From positions 744,001 through 808,000 of the forward strand of contig OZ244795.1 in the NCBI GenBank assembly GCA_965219925.1: a stretch of DNA of 64,000 bases, written 5' to 3'. Within the stretch, counting starts at the first letter, position 1. Each line of letters begins with the position of its first letter. Position numbers and translations under genes: made by a program. The notes beneath the pieces were generated by a model. That model was given only the letters and a program-made list of their open reading frames with translations, made no database searches and was not told the DNA's origin. The stretch is from Bin87 sp965219925. Its GTDB lineage: Bacteria; Chloroflexota; Dehalococcoidia; Lucifugimonadales; UBA3495. This document shows, in pieces, positions 23,116-32,827 of this stretch.

Positions 23116-24654
23116 TTACTCGCCGGCCCGGAACCAGTCCGACTTGCGCTCGGCTATCATGATCGTGGTGCAGTTGGTATTGGCGCGAATGCAATCCGGC
23201 ATCACCGACGCGTCGGCTACGTGCAGGTTTTCCAGGCCGTGCACCCGGCAGTGTTGGTCAACCACCGCCATGGGGTCATCAGCAGACCCGATCTTGCAGG
23301 TGCCGGATATGTGCTGCGACGTACTGACGATTCGCTTCAACCAGTCGTTCAGCGCTTCGTCGCTGGCCAGGTCTTCCGGCCGCGGGTCCAGCAACTCATC
23401 AACTATGCCCGCATAGTGCTCGGCCTTCAGCAGGTCCACGCAAAAACGCACTGCCTCCCGCATCCGGGCCAGGTCAAATTCTTCCTGGAAGTAATTGTAA
23501 TTCAAATCAACCTGATCGTGCGGGTCGGTGCTTGCCAGCTTCAAATGCCCGGAACCGATTGCCAACTCCAGTATGCACGTGAATCGGATGCCCTCCGCTT
23601 CCAGCGGGTCACCGGCAATGGGCGAGGAGAACGACGACTGCATAATCTGGATGTCGTTCCGCAGGTGGCTGCCCGACGCCGTGTAGCGCAGACATACCTG
23701 CGTCCGTGGCGCCTGCGGGTCCAGCGGAAAATCGTCCTTTACCTTCACGGGCACCCGAATGTTGGGATGGTCGCGCAGGTTCTGGCCCACGCCCGGCAAT
23801 TCGTGGATCACTGGAATTCCCATCTCACGCAGGTGCTCAGGCGGCCCCACACCGGACAACAGCAACAGTTGCGGTGATCCAATCGATCCCGAACTCAAGA
23901 TGATGTCGTTGCCTTCCACGGTAAATACATCGCCGCCGCTCTCCACCTCAACGCCCACCGCCTGCTTGCCCTCAAAAATAATCCGACGGCACGTTACGTT
24001 GGGCCTGATGGTCAGGTTGAGCCGATGGCGCGCTTCCCGCAAATAGGTGATGGAAGTGCTCATGCGAACCCCGTTGGGGTTATTCATCGGCACCGGACCA
24101 ACTCCTCCCGAGTCAGGGTGGTTCATGTCCGGATCGTGAGGGTGTCCGGCAGACTGACAGGCTTGCCAGAACGCCACCTGAGCCGGCAGCCAGTCTTCCT
24201 GCTTGTGCCGCCGCACCGGAATCGGCCCGGTGTTGCCGTGGAAGTCGTCGGAGATATCCGTGTCGGTTTCCAGCTTGCGGAAGTAGGGTAGGCAATCGGT
24301 GAACTTCCATTCGTCGTTGCCCATGGCCGCCCAGGCGTCATAGTCTTCAGGGACCCCGCGCAACAGCACCTGCCCGTTGATCGCCGAGGAACCACCCACC
24401 ACCTTCCCCCGCGGAACCGGCATCGGCTGCGACTGGCCGGGGTTCTGCGCCCAGAACGTCCAGTTGTGGGGAGCGTCAACCGCCGACGCAGTCTGGTCGT
24501 AACCATATTTCAGATCATCGGGGTACAACTCAAAATCCGGGTAATCCGGCCCCGCTTCCAGCACCAGTACCGAACGATCCGGGTCTTCACTGAGCCGCGT
24601 TGCCATCGTACATCCGGCCGAGCCGGCTCCGATGATGATTACGTCATATTTCAT
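23116..24654 (-). CDS. GMC-family FAD oxidoreductase
   Basis: A 512-residue glucose-methanol-choline oxidoreductase. The FAD-binding Rossmann motif is at the N-terminus (IIIGAGSAGCTMATRLSE and VLVLEAGPDY). GMC signature 1 is GKVVGGSSAINGQVLLRG and signature 2 is LSSGSIGSPQLLLLSGVG. The C-terminal block has the catalytic His in SQHISGTCKIG and the final N-x-N stretch IRANTNCTTIMIAERKSD. The substrate would be an alcohol. It is predicted cytoplasmic, as no signal peptide is seen. A paralogue of the same length is at 52261. It leads a minus-strand group with the glutaredoxin-DinB (74-base gap) and PAC2 genes. Confidence 0.92.
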   Translation of the reverse strand: MKYDVIIIGAGSAGCTMATRLSEDPDRSVLVLEAGPDYPDFELYPDDLKYGYDQTASAVDAPHNWTFWAQNPGQSQPMPVPRGKVVGGSSAINGQVLLRGVPEDYDAWAAMGNDEWKFTDCLPYFRKLETDTDISDDFHGNTGPIPVRRHKQEDWLPAQVAFWQACQSAGHPHDPDMNHPDSGGVGPVPMNNPNGVRMSTSITYLREARHRLNLTIRPNVTCRRIIFEGKQAVGVEVESGGDVFTVEGNDIILSSGSIGSPQLLLLSGVGPPEHLREMGIPVIHELPGVGQNLRDHPNIRVPVKVKDDFPLDPQAPRTQVCLRYTASGSHLRNDIQIMQSSFSSPIAGDPLEAEGIRFTCILELAIGSGHLKLASTDPHDQVDLNYNYFQEEFDLARMREAVRFCVDLLKAEHYAGIVDELLDPRPEDLASDEALNDWLKRIVSTSQHISGTCKIGSADDPMAVVDQHCRVHGLENLHVADASVMPDCIRANTNCTTIMIAERKSDWFRAGE

Positions 24655-24804
24655 TGCGATACGCCTCCGTTAGCATGGCTGTCATTCATCTGGCTACATG
24701 CCCTCGGTCGCGGCCCGCAGTGGCGTGCCCGCTACCGAACGTATTGTCAGTAATTATGCGCCCAATCATACCGGCTGCAACAATCGCCGGCAAGCGCATG
24801 AAGT

Positions 24805-24995
24805 CCTCACACGTACCCACTTTGTCATTGCGAGGAGCACAGCTTCAATCTGTCATTGCCAGGAGCATAGCCGCTCATGGTGAGCCTGTCGAACCACGTG
24901 GCAATCTCGATCCCTCCCCAATCCTGTTCATCCTGTTCATCGATGTTGGATTCGGTTCCCCTCTCCCGGTCGGAGAGGGGCCGGGGGTGAGGGGC
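24805..24995. repeat. Family A half copy 4 plus family B-like fragment
   Basis: 24805-24910 holds CCTCACACGTACCCAC, two starts of GTCATTGC and GTGGCAATCTCGA, but no second half, so the element is truncated. 24955-24995 contains CCCCTCTCCCGGTCGGAG, related to family B. The rest of the 454-base gap before the DinB gene has no feature apart from its promoter. Confidence 0.6.
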
Positions 24996-25011
24996 GCACC
25001 CACCCAATTCG

Positions 25012-25041
25012 TTGACACCTGCGCATCCTGCCCAATATCCT
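25012..25041 (+). promoter_or_regulatory. Possible promoter of the DinB gene
   Basis: TTGACA (25012-25017) and TATCCT (25036-25041), 18-base spacer, 68 bases before the start codon. Confidence 0.45.
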
Positions 25042-25108
25042 GGCTTGAATTCCAATGCAGCGCTCGGACCGGATGCCGGTGGCGCCAGCAAACCCCGGAG
25101 ATGCCAAC

Positions 25109-25591
25109 ATGACGCGGGAAGAGCGATTGAGAAAGATACACTCCTACGGCAATGGCTACGATGCGCTCGTGAATGGCTTGCAACGATTTCCTCGGGAGAT
25201 GTGGGATTATCGCGACGAGCACGGCTGCTGGAGCATAAGGGAACACCTGGTGCATATTGCCGACAGCGAAGCCAACAGTTACATCCGGTGCCGCCGGCTC
25301 ATCGCGGAGCCCGGTGAACCGTTGATGGCCTACGATGAAAACGCCTGGAGCCGTTCGCTGAGCTATTCGGAACAGGGCATCGATGACGCTCTGGCGCTTT
25401 TCCGCCTGCTCCGGAGCCAAACTTATACCCTCATTCAATCGCTGCCCGACGCGGTTTGGAGCAACACCTGCCATCACCCCGAAAACGGCGATATGTCGCT
25501 GGATGACTGGCTTGCGGTGTACGAAGCCCACATCCCGGAACACCTCCGGTTCATGCAGGAAAACTGCGACGCACGGCGGAATAAGCGCTGA
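25109..25591 (+). CDS. DinB-family protein
   Basis: A 160-residue DinB/YfiT-like protein. The start ATG 25109 has CGGAG upstream; an in-frame ATG at 25055 lacks one. The DinB four-helix bundle and its metal ligands are suggested by CWSIREHLVHIADSE (His in the second helix) and EAHIPEHLRFMQ (two His in the last helix). Family members are putative metal-dependent enzymes, some thiol transferases using bacillithiol or mycothiol, others of unknown role. It is a different subgroup from the DinB half of the selenoprotein candidate. It is a lone gene. Confidence 0.85.
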   Translation: MTREERLRKIHSYGNGYDALVNGLQRFPREMWDYRDEHGCWSIREHLVHIADSEANSYIRCRRLIAEPGEPLMAYDENAWSRSLSYSEQGIDDALALFRLLRSQTYTLIQSLPDAVWSNTCHHPENGDMSLDDWLAVYEAHIPEHLRFMQENCDARRNKR

Positions 25592-25685
25592 GTAATCCCT
25601 GATCTCCATACCCTTCGATGTTGCGGTCGAGGTTGACGGATTGCCTCCGCCGATGCCGCCAGGCATTCACCACCTCATTACACCA

Positions 25686-25807
25686 CGACGATTGCAAAGT
25701 CGTTGGCCGGCCTGTTCTCTCCGCTGATCCTGAGCCCGTCGAAGGATAGTTGCCCGTGGTTCGACAAGCTCACCATGAGCGGGTGTCAAGGGACTGGCAA
25801 TCGTCCT
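25686..25807. repeat. Family C copy 2, inverted
   Basis: It runs from CGACGATTGCAAAGTC to GGCAATCGTCCT, with TGATCCTGAGCCCGTCGAAG and TTCGACAAGCTCACCATGAG inside. It is the complement of the arrangement at 11691 and occupies most of the gap before the flavin oxidoreductase gene. Confidence 0.7.
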
Positions 25808-25827
25808 GCTCATTACACCTTCCAGCA

Positions 25828-25856
25828 TTCCCAACCCTTATAGATTACGCTATACT
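25828..25856 (+). promoter_or_regulatory. Possible promoter of the 25967 gene
   Basis: TTCCCA (25828-25833) and TATACT (25851-25856), 17-base spacer, 110 bases upstream of the start. Confidence 0.4.
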
Positions 25857-25966
25857 GCGCCCCAACAAGCATCCCGGCATGTTGGCGCTGAATGTCGGAG
25901 TGTTTCTCGCACCAGGATGAACCGATTGCGCCCATGGCCCCAATTTTGCCACAGAGGAGTTTGACC

Positions 25967-27151
25967 ATGCAGTTTGGCCTGCTTTACGAATGCCAGCGCC
26001 CGTACCAGGGCACCGAAATTGACTGGAATGCACTGTACAAGGAAACCCTCGAGCAGTGTGAACTCGCCGACCAGGTTGGTTTCAACAACCTGTGGTTCGT
26101 CGAACACCACTTCCTTACCGGCTTCTCCGGTTCGCCCGCCCAGGATGCGATCTTCGGAGCGCTCAGTCGAATCACCAAGCAGATTCGCATCGGCTATGGC
26201 GTCTGCATCCTTCCTTACCACCATCCGGTGCGCGTCGCCGAGCGGGTCGCGCTGCTCGACCAGCTCACCGACGGACGCATCGAACTCGGCACTGGCCGCT
26301 CCAACGCCTACGAACAGACCGGCCTCGGCATTGACCCGCGCGACACTCGCAGCCTGTGGGCCGAGTCTCTCAGCATGATTCCCAAAATCTGGACTTCTGA
26401 TGAGTACGAGTACGAGGGAGAGCACTGGAGTGTTCCCAAGCGTCGCGTCCTCCCCAAGCCGCTCCAGCAGCCTCACCCGCGCATGTACCTCGCCTGCACC
26501 TCCGAAGACAGCTTCCGCCTGGCCGCTCAGAAGGGTATCGGCGTGCTGTCGTCCGCTTCCTATGCTGTAGAAGTCCTGAAAGAGAAGGTGCAGATTTACC
26601 GCGACTCACTCAAAGACTGTGAGCCGGTGGGCGAATTCATCACCGAGTTCTGGGGCAACAACGTTCATGCCTTCTGCGACGACGATGACCAGTACGCCAA
26701 AGAGCTGGCCGCCGAGTCGATGAAGACCTTCTTCGGCCCCGACAAGCCTTACATCGCTGGCCGCATCGGCGCCTACGAAGAGTTGCTGGAAGCCTGGGGC
26801 GGCGTGCCCGACCACCTGCAGGCGGACTTCAGTCGCTGGCTCCGCCAGTCGGACGAGGAACACCAGCAATTGGCCTCCGAAGTTGGACTCTCTCTGGACG
26901 CCGGCCCAGGCGCCGCGCGCGCCGCAATCGCCCAGCTGGACGGCAACACCCTGTCCGACCGCGGCGTTATCATCGCCGGCAACCCCGAGTCCTGCATCAA
27001 GACCTGCCAGATGTACGAAGACATCGGCGTCGACCAGGTCATGCTGATCATGCAAACCGAAACCATCCCCCACGACAAGGTGATGGCCTCCATCGAAAAG
27101 TTCGGGCGGGAAGTAATCCCGGCGTTCCAGGGCAACGGTTCCAAGAAGTAA
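25967..27151 (+). CDS. LLM-class flavin-dependent oxidoreductase 1
   Basis: A 394-residue bacterial-luciferase-like (TIM-barrel) protein. The start is ATG 25967 with AGAGGAG upstream; upstream in-frame codons overlap the leader. Recognisable stretches are GFNNLWFVEHHFLTGFS, IRIGYGVCILPYHHPVRVAE, LTDGRIELGTGRS and HPRMYLACTS, typical of the LLM family that uses FMNH2 or F420 for monooxygenation or dehydrogenation. The Asn/Asp-rich C-terminus ends in QGNGSKK. It is longer than many members because of an insertion after residue 200. The substrate is unknown. A terminator follows, so it is probably expressed alone. Confidence 0.88.
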   Translation: MQFGLLYECQRPYQGTEIDWNALYKETLEQCELADQVGFNNLWFVEHHFLTGFSGSPAQDAIFGALSRITKQIRIGYGVCILPYHHPVRVAERVALLDQLTDGRIELGTGRSNAYEQTGLGIDPRDTRSLWAESLSMIPKIWTSDEYEYEGEHWSVPKRRVLPKPLQQPHPRMYLACTSEDSFRLAAQKGIGVLSSASYAVEVLKEKVQIYRDSLKDCEPVGEFITEFWGNNVHAFCDDDDQYAKELAAESMKTFFGPDKPYIAGRIGAYEELLEAWGGVPDHLQADFSRWLRQSDEEHQQLASEVGLSLDAGPGAARAAIAQLDGNTLSDRGVIIAGNPESCIKTCQMYEDIGVDQVMLIMQTETIPHDKVMASIEKFGREVIPAFQGNGSKK

Positions 27152-27174
27152 CTCGCCCCTCGCCGAATTTTTGC

Positions 27175-27218
27175 GCCCTGGGCGCGCTGCCGAAACTGGC
27201 TGCGTCCAGGGCCTTTTC
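27175..27218 (+). terminator. Terminator after LLM gene 1
   Basis: GCCCTGG (27175-27181) pairs with CCAGGGC (27206-27212), with an inner GCC/GGC stem, followed by CTTTTC. Confidence 0.6.
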
Positions 27219-27253
27219 ATACCCGCGTCTCCAACATGCCCGGGAGATCCACT

Positions 27254-28222
27254 ATGACCAACGCAACCCGCGGCCCATTGTTGAAATTCAACGTCCGGAT
27301 CAATCAGCATCGGTACAGCTACGATGACCTGCAGCGCATTTGGCTGGAGGCTGACCGGTTGGGCTATTACTCTGCCAGCCTGTATGACTTGCTGAACTCC
27401 GATGCCCTGGAATGCTGGACGACTTTGACCGCGCTGCTGGCGCAAACCGAACGGATCCGCGCCGTGCCGATGGCGCTGGCCAACCCCTACCGGCATCCGG
27501 CGTTGCTCGCCAAGATGGTGGCCACCCTGGACGTGATCAGCGGCGGACGCATCACCCTGGGCATCGGCGCCGGTGGCAGCCGCTCGGACACCACGGCCAG
27601 CGGCCTGAATTTCCCCTCCACCCGCGTACGCTGCGAGATGCTGGAAGAAGCCGTTACCCTGATCCGCGCGTTATGGACCGAACCCTCCGTCGATTTCCTC
27701 GGTCGTTTTTACCACGTTGACAACGCATCCGTACAACCCAAACCCATCCAGTCTCCTGCGCCACCCATCCTGGTCGGCGGCCACGGCGAGCGTCATGTAC
27801 TACCGATGGTGGGCCGCACCGCCGACATCTGCAACGCCGGCTCCAACAACTCCGTGGCCGATCACCAACGCTGGCGCACAATTATCGACCGCGCCGCCGA
27901 AGCCGCCGGCCGTGACCCCTCAAACATCGAAACGACTCATAATTCCAACGTGGTAATCGCCCCCACCCGGCGCGAGTTCGATCAACTGGTCGCCCAACTG
28001 GCCGGGCAGTCCGGCATGACGATCCGGCAATACCACGACCATCGCCTGACCAACACCATCTCGGGAACCCCGGAGCAGTGCGCCGAACGAATCTCGGAGT
28101 ACGTGGTGGCCGGCATCTGCTACTTCTTCATCGTCTTCCCCGACTTCGCGGCCTCGGAAACCCTGGGCCTCTTCGCCCATGAAGTGATGAGCCGGTTCAA
28201 TACCCTGCCCGGCCCCGCCTAG
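27254..28222 (+). CDS. LLM-class flavin-dependent oxidoreductase 2
   Basis: A 322-residue LLM-family enzyme. I place the start at ATG 27254, with GGGAGAT 5-11 bases upstream. The blocks RIWLEADRLGYYSASLYD, RIRAVPMALANPYRHPALLAK, LDVISGGRITLGIGAGG and PILVGGHGERHVLPMVGR are the expected ones for F420-dependent LLM enzymes. The PAPPILVGG segment lies in the position of the flavin phosphate site. It is only about 25% like the neighbour at 25967 by eye, so it is a separate subfamily rather than a recent duplicate. The substrate is unknown. Confidence 0.88.
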   Translation: MTNATRGPLLKFNVRINQHRYSYDDLQRIWLEADRLGYYSASLYDLLNSDALECWTTLTALLAQTERIRAVPMALANPYRHPALLAKMVATLDVISGGRITLGIGAGGSRSDTTASGLNFPSTRVRCEMLEEAVTLIRALWTEPSVDFLGRFYHVDNASVQPKPIQSPAPPILVGGHGERHVLPMVGRTADICNAGSNNSVADHQRWRTIIDRAAEAAGRDPSNIETTHNSNVVIAPTRREFDQLVAQLAGQSGMTIRQYHDHRLTNTISGTPEQCAERISEYVVAGICYFFIVFPDFAASETLGLFAHEVMSRFNTLPGPA

Positions 28223-28306
28223 CGGCGTCCATGCTCCGCCTCTCCGCCAGTCTGTGCAACTTCGACGACCGCTTTTCAACGGGTGCGAGCAGACCCGAAT
28301 AGAGAC

Positions 28307-29689
28307 TTAATCGTCGGCCGGCGTGGTGGCGCCTCGCGTGATGAGCCGTTGCACGTCGACGCGGCGGCGCTGCGATGGCGAAAGTCGCGGGTTCCCCAGC
28401 ATCAGGAACAGCACCGAACCAATTGCGCTCACCGCGGCCACCGTGGCGAACGGGATCGTGTAGTTCCCGGTTACGTAGTCTTTCATCATCCCGATGTACG
28501 GCACCACGAAGATAAACATGATGTTCATCGGAATCATGGAAATGCCGGTTATCGTCGCGAAGTTGCTGCGACCAAAATATACTCCCCGAATCGACGTCGT
28601 CAGAGGCGTGCGTCCTCCAAAACCAATTCCCATCAGGATGGCAAACAGCATGAACATGGGCATCGTATAGGCAAACAGCAATATCCCCACGGCGATCGAT
28701 TGCAGGAACGAAAACGCGAATATAGCCCACCTGATCGGTATGCGGTCCCCAACCACGCCGCCGATCAGCATGAAGGCGGTGGCCGCCGTGGTCTGCACCG
28801 ACACCACCAGCCCCACTTGCACCAGCGAGTAATTCCGTTCCACCATCAACAGGCCCAGATATGTCATCACGCTGATGATTATGATGGACGAGCTGGCGTG
28901 GCCCATGGTAATTAACCAGAACGAACGCGCTCGGATCGCCTCGCGCCATTGGTAGTCCGGAGCAATTGACGCCGCCTCACTAGTTTGCGGCGTCAACTCA
29001 TCCGGGGCCGTTTCCGGTTCAATACCGTCGGGGTGCTGGTTATAGTCCTCCGGGCGGTTCCGCATCAACAGCGCCAGCGGTACGGCGCCAATCAGCGCCA
29101 CCAAACCCACCGCCAACGCGGTCATCTCCCACCCCAACCGGCCCTCGATCAGCTGCTCGGCCTGGGCGTCCCAACCCATCCCCCACGCCATCAACGGAAC
29201 GATGAAAATCCCGCCCACGCCGAAACCAATCATCGGTATGGCCATCGCGGTAGACCGCCGCCGCCTGAACCAGTTGTTCAACACGCTGTTGGCCGGCAGC
29301 CATGAACCCAACCCCGACCCCAGGCTGATCACCATGAACGCCAGGTAGAACATCCACAATGTTTGCGTCCGGCTGAACAGCAGAAACCCCACGCCGACCA
29401 CTATCAGGCCGATTATGACCATCTTGCGAGGGCCGAGCTTGTCCACGCCCCAACCGGCTATGGGGCCCATCACCGTGCCTTCCACCCGCGTCAGGGCGAA
29501 TCCCCACGACAATTGGCTGTCCGTCCAGCCGAAGTTCCCCTGCATCACCGGCATCCACAAGGAAAGCGCCTGAAAGAGCGGCACCGTACCGATAACCATG
29601 ATTACGGCGCCGATCACGGCCAGCCACCAGCCGTAAAATAGCCCTCTCGCCAGTCGCATGGGATGGACCAGTTCTCGCGCCTGCAGCAA
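28307..29689 (-). CDS. MFS transporter (MCT/OFA-like)
   Basis: A 460-residue carrier with about 12 membrane segments. The N-terminus LFYGWWLAVIGAVIMV and the loop GWGVDKLGPRKMV resemble the oxalate/formate antiporter and monocarboxylate carrier groups, as do the two MFS genes at 42.9-45.7 kb. A long cytoplasmic loop (about residues 205-245, RNRPEDYNQHPDGIEPE) joins the two halves; NRPED occurs in the same place in the related proteins. The substrate is likely an organic acid, by family only. It is a single gene, convergent with the LLM gene. Confidence 0.85.
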   Translation of the reverse strand: MLQARELVHPMRLARGLFYGWWLAVIGAVIMVIGTVPLFQALSLWMPVMQGNFGWTDSQLSWGFALTRVEGTVMGPIAGWGVDKLGPRKMVIIGLIVVGVGFLLFSRTQTLWMFYLAFMVISLGSGLGSWLPANSVLNNWFRRRRSTAMAIPMIGFGVGGIFIVPLMAWGMGWDAQAEQLIEGRLGWEMTALAVGLVALIGAVPLALLMRNRPEDYNQHPDGIEPETAPDELTPQTSEAASIAPDYQWREAIRARSFWLITMGHASSSIIIISVMTYLGLLMVERNYSLVQVGLVVSVQTTAATAFMLIGGVVGDRIPIRWAIFAFSFLQSIAVGILLFAYTMPMFMLFAILMGIGFGGRTPLTTSIRGVYFGRSNFATITGISMIPMNIMFIFVVPYIGMMKDYVTGNYTIPFATVAAVSAIGSVLFLMLGNPRLSPSQRRRVDVQRLITRGATTPADD

Positions 29690-29814
29690 TGGATGCTCCT
29701 TCTATCTATTTGCCGTGAAACGCATACTTCGGCGTCACATTTGGCAGCACAACGCCGGATATTATACTGCGAATCGCAGGTGTATACGCGATCGTGATAT
29801 GTTAACTATATGAA

Positions 29815-29846
29815 AATCAAAAACCCCGTTGCAAAAGACGGGGTTT
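29815..29846 (-). terminator. Terminator of the opp operon
   Basis: AAACCCCG and CGGGGTTT enclose a 10-base loop; on the minus strand the stem is followed by TTTTTG. It lies 39 bases after the oppF stop. Confidence 0.75.
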
Positions 29847-29884
29847 AGATGTAATTCAAAACGCGGGGAATGCAGCCGCGGGCA

Positions 29885-30922
29885 CTACCCGGCCACAGGT
29901 ACACCATCTTCGTACAGGTGGCAGGCGGTCATGTGGCCCGAGCTGTATGCTTTCAGCGGCGGTATGTCCACCGAACACCGTTCCATCACGAACGGGCAGC
30001 GCGGATGGAAGGTGCAGCCACCGGGAGGGTTCAGCGGCGACGGCACCTCGCCCGACAACACAATTTCCTCACGTCTCTGGCGAGGGTGCGCCGGCAGCGA
30101 CGCCGAAATCAACGCCCGGGTATAGGGATGTTGGGCGTTGGTGAAAATCTCTGCCGGTGGCCCTTCTTCCACGATCTTGCCAAGGTACATCACCCCCACC
30201 GTGTGGCTCATATACCGCACCGTGGCCAGGTTGTGGGCGATCAGCAGGTAACTGAGCTCATAGGTGGACTGTAGCTCCTTCAGCAGGTTCAATATCTGCG
30301 CGCGGATCGAAACGTCCAACGCCGATACCGGTTCGTCCAGCACAATCAGCTTGGGCCGCGTCGACAAGGCCCGCGCAATGGCGATGCGCTGACGTTGCCC
30401 TCCGCTGAACTCATGGGGATATCGCTCGGCGTGAAACGGGTGCAGGCCCACCACCTGCAACAGCTCCTGAACTTGCAAACGCACCTGCGCACGGCTGAGC
30501 CGCTGGTGCGTTACCAACGGTTCCGAAATTATCTGGTCCACCCTCATGCGGGGATTCAACGAACTCCAGGGGTCCTGAAAAACCGCCTGCACCGACGCCT
30601 TGAAATTCCGCCGTTCCGCGCCGCTGAAATGGTTCATTGGCCGGTTGTCAAAGTAGATGCTTCCTTCCGTGGGCCGGTCGGCCATCAGCACCATTCGGCT
30701 CGTCGTCGTTTTGCCGCAGCCCGATTCGCCCACCAGGCTATAGGTCTGGCCGGGCATTATATTGATGGAAATGCCATCCACAGCCTTGACTGTGCCGGTC
30801 ATGCGCCGCAGCAGGTTCCCCCGGTACACCGGAAAATACTTCCTGATGCCTTCCAGCCGCACCAGCGACTCATCGCTCGCAGTCCTTTCGGCGGCCAGAG
30901 GCTCCGTCGATGCCGTTACCAT
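29885..30922 (-). CDS. Peptide-type ABC transporter ATPase (OppF-like)
   Basis: A 345-residue ATPase, last gene of the operon. The TAATG overlap with the OppD-like gene fixes ATG 30922 as start. Walker A is GESGCGKTTTSRM, Q-loop FQDPWSSLNPR, signature FSGGQRQRIAIARAL, Walker B LIVLDEPVSALD and H-loop LIAHNLATV. The C-terminal extension CTFHPRCPFVMERC holds the Cys cluster seen in oligopeptide ATPases. A GLIRKYFPV-like N-terminal stretch (RLEGIRKYFPVY) is also typical. With OppD it drives import of peptides or other small solutes. Confidence 0.93.
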   Translation of the reverse strand: MVTASTEPLAAERTASDESLVRLEGIRKYFPVYRGNLLRRMTGTVKAVDGISINIMPGQTYSLVGESGCGKTTTSRMVLMADRPTEGSIYFDNRPMNHFSGAERRNFKASVQAVFQDPWSSLNPRMRVDQIISEPLVTHQRLSRAQVRLQVQELLQVVGLHPFHAERYPHEFSGGQRQRIAIARALSTRPKLIVLDEPVSALDVSIRAQILNLLKELQSTYELSYLLIAHNLATVRYMSHTVGVMYLGKIVEEGPPAEIFTNAQHPYTRALISASLPAHPRQRREEIVLSGEVPSPLNPPGGCTFHPRCPFVMERCSVDIPPLKAYSSGHMTACHLYEDGVPVAG

Positions 30923-31887
30923 TATTCTGCCCTCCAGCACCGCGAGGTGTGACTGGCGGCGATCGTGAACTCCGGCGGATACTCTTCGCATCGTTCGTAG
31001 GCGTAAGGGCACCTGGGCGCAAACGCGCAGCCCACCGGCAGGGAATCCAGCTGCGGAGGTTGCCCGTCAATGGACGGCAGCATGTCCACATCGGTGTCCA
31101 GATCCGGCACCGACTGCAACAGCGCCTCCGTGTAAGGATGCCCTGGATGATCGAACATATCCTCAACGTCCGACTGCTCGACAATCCGGCCGGCATACAT
31201 CACCGCCACCCGATCACACATCCGCGCCACTATCCCGAAGTCGTGGGTAATGAATATGATCGCCGCCCCGGTCTGCTCCTGAATATCCTTCAGCAAACGC
31301 AGGTACTGGAGCTGGATCGTGGCATCGAGCGAAGTCGTCGGCTCGTCGGCGATCAGCAGGTTCGGCGACCTGGAGATTGAGATGGCCCCAACCACCCGCT
31401 GCCGCATTCCGCCGCTCATCTGATGGGGGAAGTTGGTCAAACGGTCTTCCGGCGCCGGTATGCGAACGTTGGCCAGCAAATCAATCGCACGCTGACGCAA
31501 CGACCGCCGGGACTCGGTGTACTCAAGGCGCAGGGTTTCCATCAACTGGTCGCCCACCGTAAACACCGGATTCAACGACGTCAAAGGGTCCTGCATCACC
31601 ATACAAATGCCGGAGCCGCGTATGTCCTGCATCTCCCCCTTGCTTTTGTCCAGCAGGTTTTCCCCCAGGTAATGGATGCTCCCGCCCACGATTCGGCCCG
31701 GATGAGGCACCATCCCCAGGATCGACCATGCGGTCATGCTCTTTCCGGATCCGGATTCGCCGACAATACCCAGCGTCTCGCCGCGATGCAGGTCAAAGCT
31801 GATTCCGTCGACCGCCTTCACCACACCGGTGCGGGTGAAGAAGTGGGTCTGCAGATCTTGAACACGCAGAATTATATCGTTAGTCAT
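30922..31887 (-). CDS. Peptide-type ABC transporter ATPase (OppD-like)
   Basis: A 321-residue ATPase. Walker A GESGSGKSMTAW, Q-loop VMQDPLTSLNP, signature MSGGMRQRVVGAISI, Walker B LLIADEPTTSLD and H-loop FITHDFGIVARM are in order. The C-terminal CAFAPRCPYAYERC marks the oligopeptide subgroup. It starts at ATG 31887, 35 bases after the OppC-like gene, and its stop overlaps the OppF start by one base. It should pair with OppF as the heterodimeric motor. Confidence 0.93.
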   Translation of the reverse strand: MTNDIILRVQDLQTHFFTRTGVVKAVDGISFDLHRGETLGIVGESGSGKSMTAWSILGMVPHPGRIVGGSIHYLGENLLDKSKGEMQDIRGSGICMVMQDPLTSLNPVFTVGDQLMETLRLEYTESRRSLRQRAIDLLANVRIPAPEDRLTNFPHQMSGGMRQRVVGAISISRSPNLLIADEPTTSLDATIQLQYLRLLKDIQEQTGAAIIFITHDFGIVARMCDRVAVMYAGRIVEQSDVEDMFDHPGHPYTEALLQSVPDLDTDVDMLPSIDGQPPQLDSLPVGCAFAPRCPYAYERCEEYPPEFTIAASHTSRCWRAE

Positions 31888-31922
31888 TCAACACACTTTG
31901 ACGCAACACACATTGACGGACT

Positions 31923-32807
31923 TCAGCGCGCCCTTCTCAGTTTGGGGTCCAGGTAATCGCGCAGCCAGTCGCCAAAGAAATTAAAGGCCAATACGACAAT
32001 CGTGATCGCAACCCCGGGGAACAGCGAAAGCCACCACACATCCAGTATGACATCCTGCCCTTCCGCCACCATTATACCCCACGCTGGCGCGCCCGGAGGC
32101 AAGCCCAATCCCAGGTAGCTCAGCGCCGCTTCCAGCAGGATAATCTGCCCCACCATCAGGCTCGTAATCACCATCAGGGTGTTGGCAACGTTGGGGAAAA
32201 TGTGGCGCAGCAGGATGATCGGCGACCGTACGCCCGTAATTTGAGCCAGCGTCACGAAGTCGTATCCTTTCACTGTGAGCACGTCGCCTCTTATCATGCG
32301 GGCAAACCTGGCCCACACCGTCAGCAGAACCGCCAGAATAATCGTCAATGGGCCGCGGTCCATTATCACCGCCACCACGAGCGCGACCAATATGGTTGGA
32401 AATCCCAGGGCGGCGTCGGTAATTCGCATCAACACCGCATCAACCCAACCTCCCCAGTAGCCCGAAACAAGCCCTACCAGCGTACCCACGGTTGCGGTGA
32501 GGGCCAATGCGATCACGCTGATCTGTACCGTGGTACGCGCTCCGTAAATCAAGCGGCTCAATACATCCCGGCCCAACACATCGGTGCCCAGGATATATTC
32601 AGCGCTCTCGAACGGCGCAATTTTACTGTCGAGAATATTGAGCTTGTCGGCGTCGTGGGGCGCCACCCAGTTGGCGAATGCGGCGCAGAACACCAGCACC
32701 GCCAATACACATATCGGGATCCACGGCAGCTTTTTTTCAGCCAACCGCTGTCGCAACGACAGTTGCGGTTGTGAGGTGTCCAGAATCAGATCATTTGTGG
32801 TTGCCAT
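31923..32807 (-). CDS. Peptide-type ABC transporter permease (OppC-like)
   Basis: A 294-residue membrane protein of the DppC/OppC type. A cytoplasmic N-terminus with the OppC_N segment (LPWIPICVLAVLVFCAAFANW) precedes five more membrane segments. The loop LGTDVLGRDVLSRLIYGAR is the typical OppC block, and the ATPase-contact loop GVRSPIILLRHIFPN appears near residue 200. It follows OppB by 20 bases and leads to OppD. The solute class (peptide, nickel, opine or glycoside) cannot be read from this gene. Confidence 0.92.
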   Translation of the reverse strand: MATTNDLILDTSQPQLSLRQRLAEKKLPWIPICVLAVLVFCAAFANWVAPHDADKLNILDSKIAPFESAEYILGTDVLGRDVLSRLIYGARTTVQISVIALALTATVGTLVGLVSGYWGGWVDAVLMRITDAALGFPTILVALVVAVIMDRGPLTIILAVLLTVWARFARMIRGDVLTVKGYDFVTLAQITGVRSPIILLRHIFPNVANTLMVITSLMVGQIILLEAALSYLGLGLPPGAPAWGIMVAEGQDVILDVWWLSLFPGVAITIVVLAFNFFGDWLRDYLDPKLRRAR

Positions 32808-32827
32808 GCGCCTTGCCCCCGGTTAGC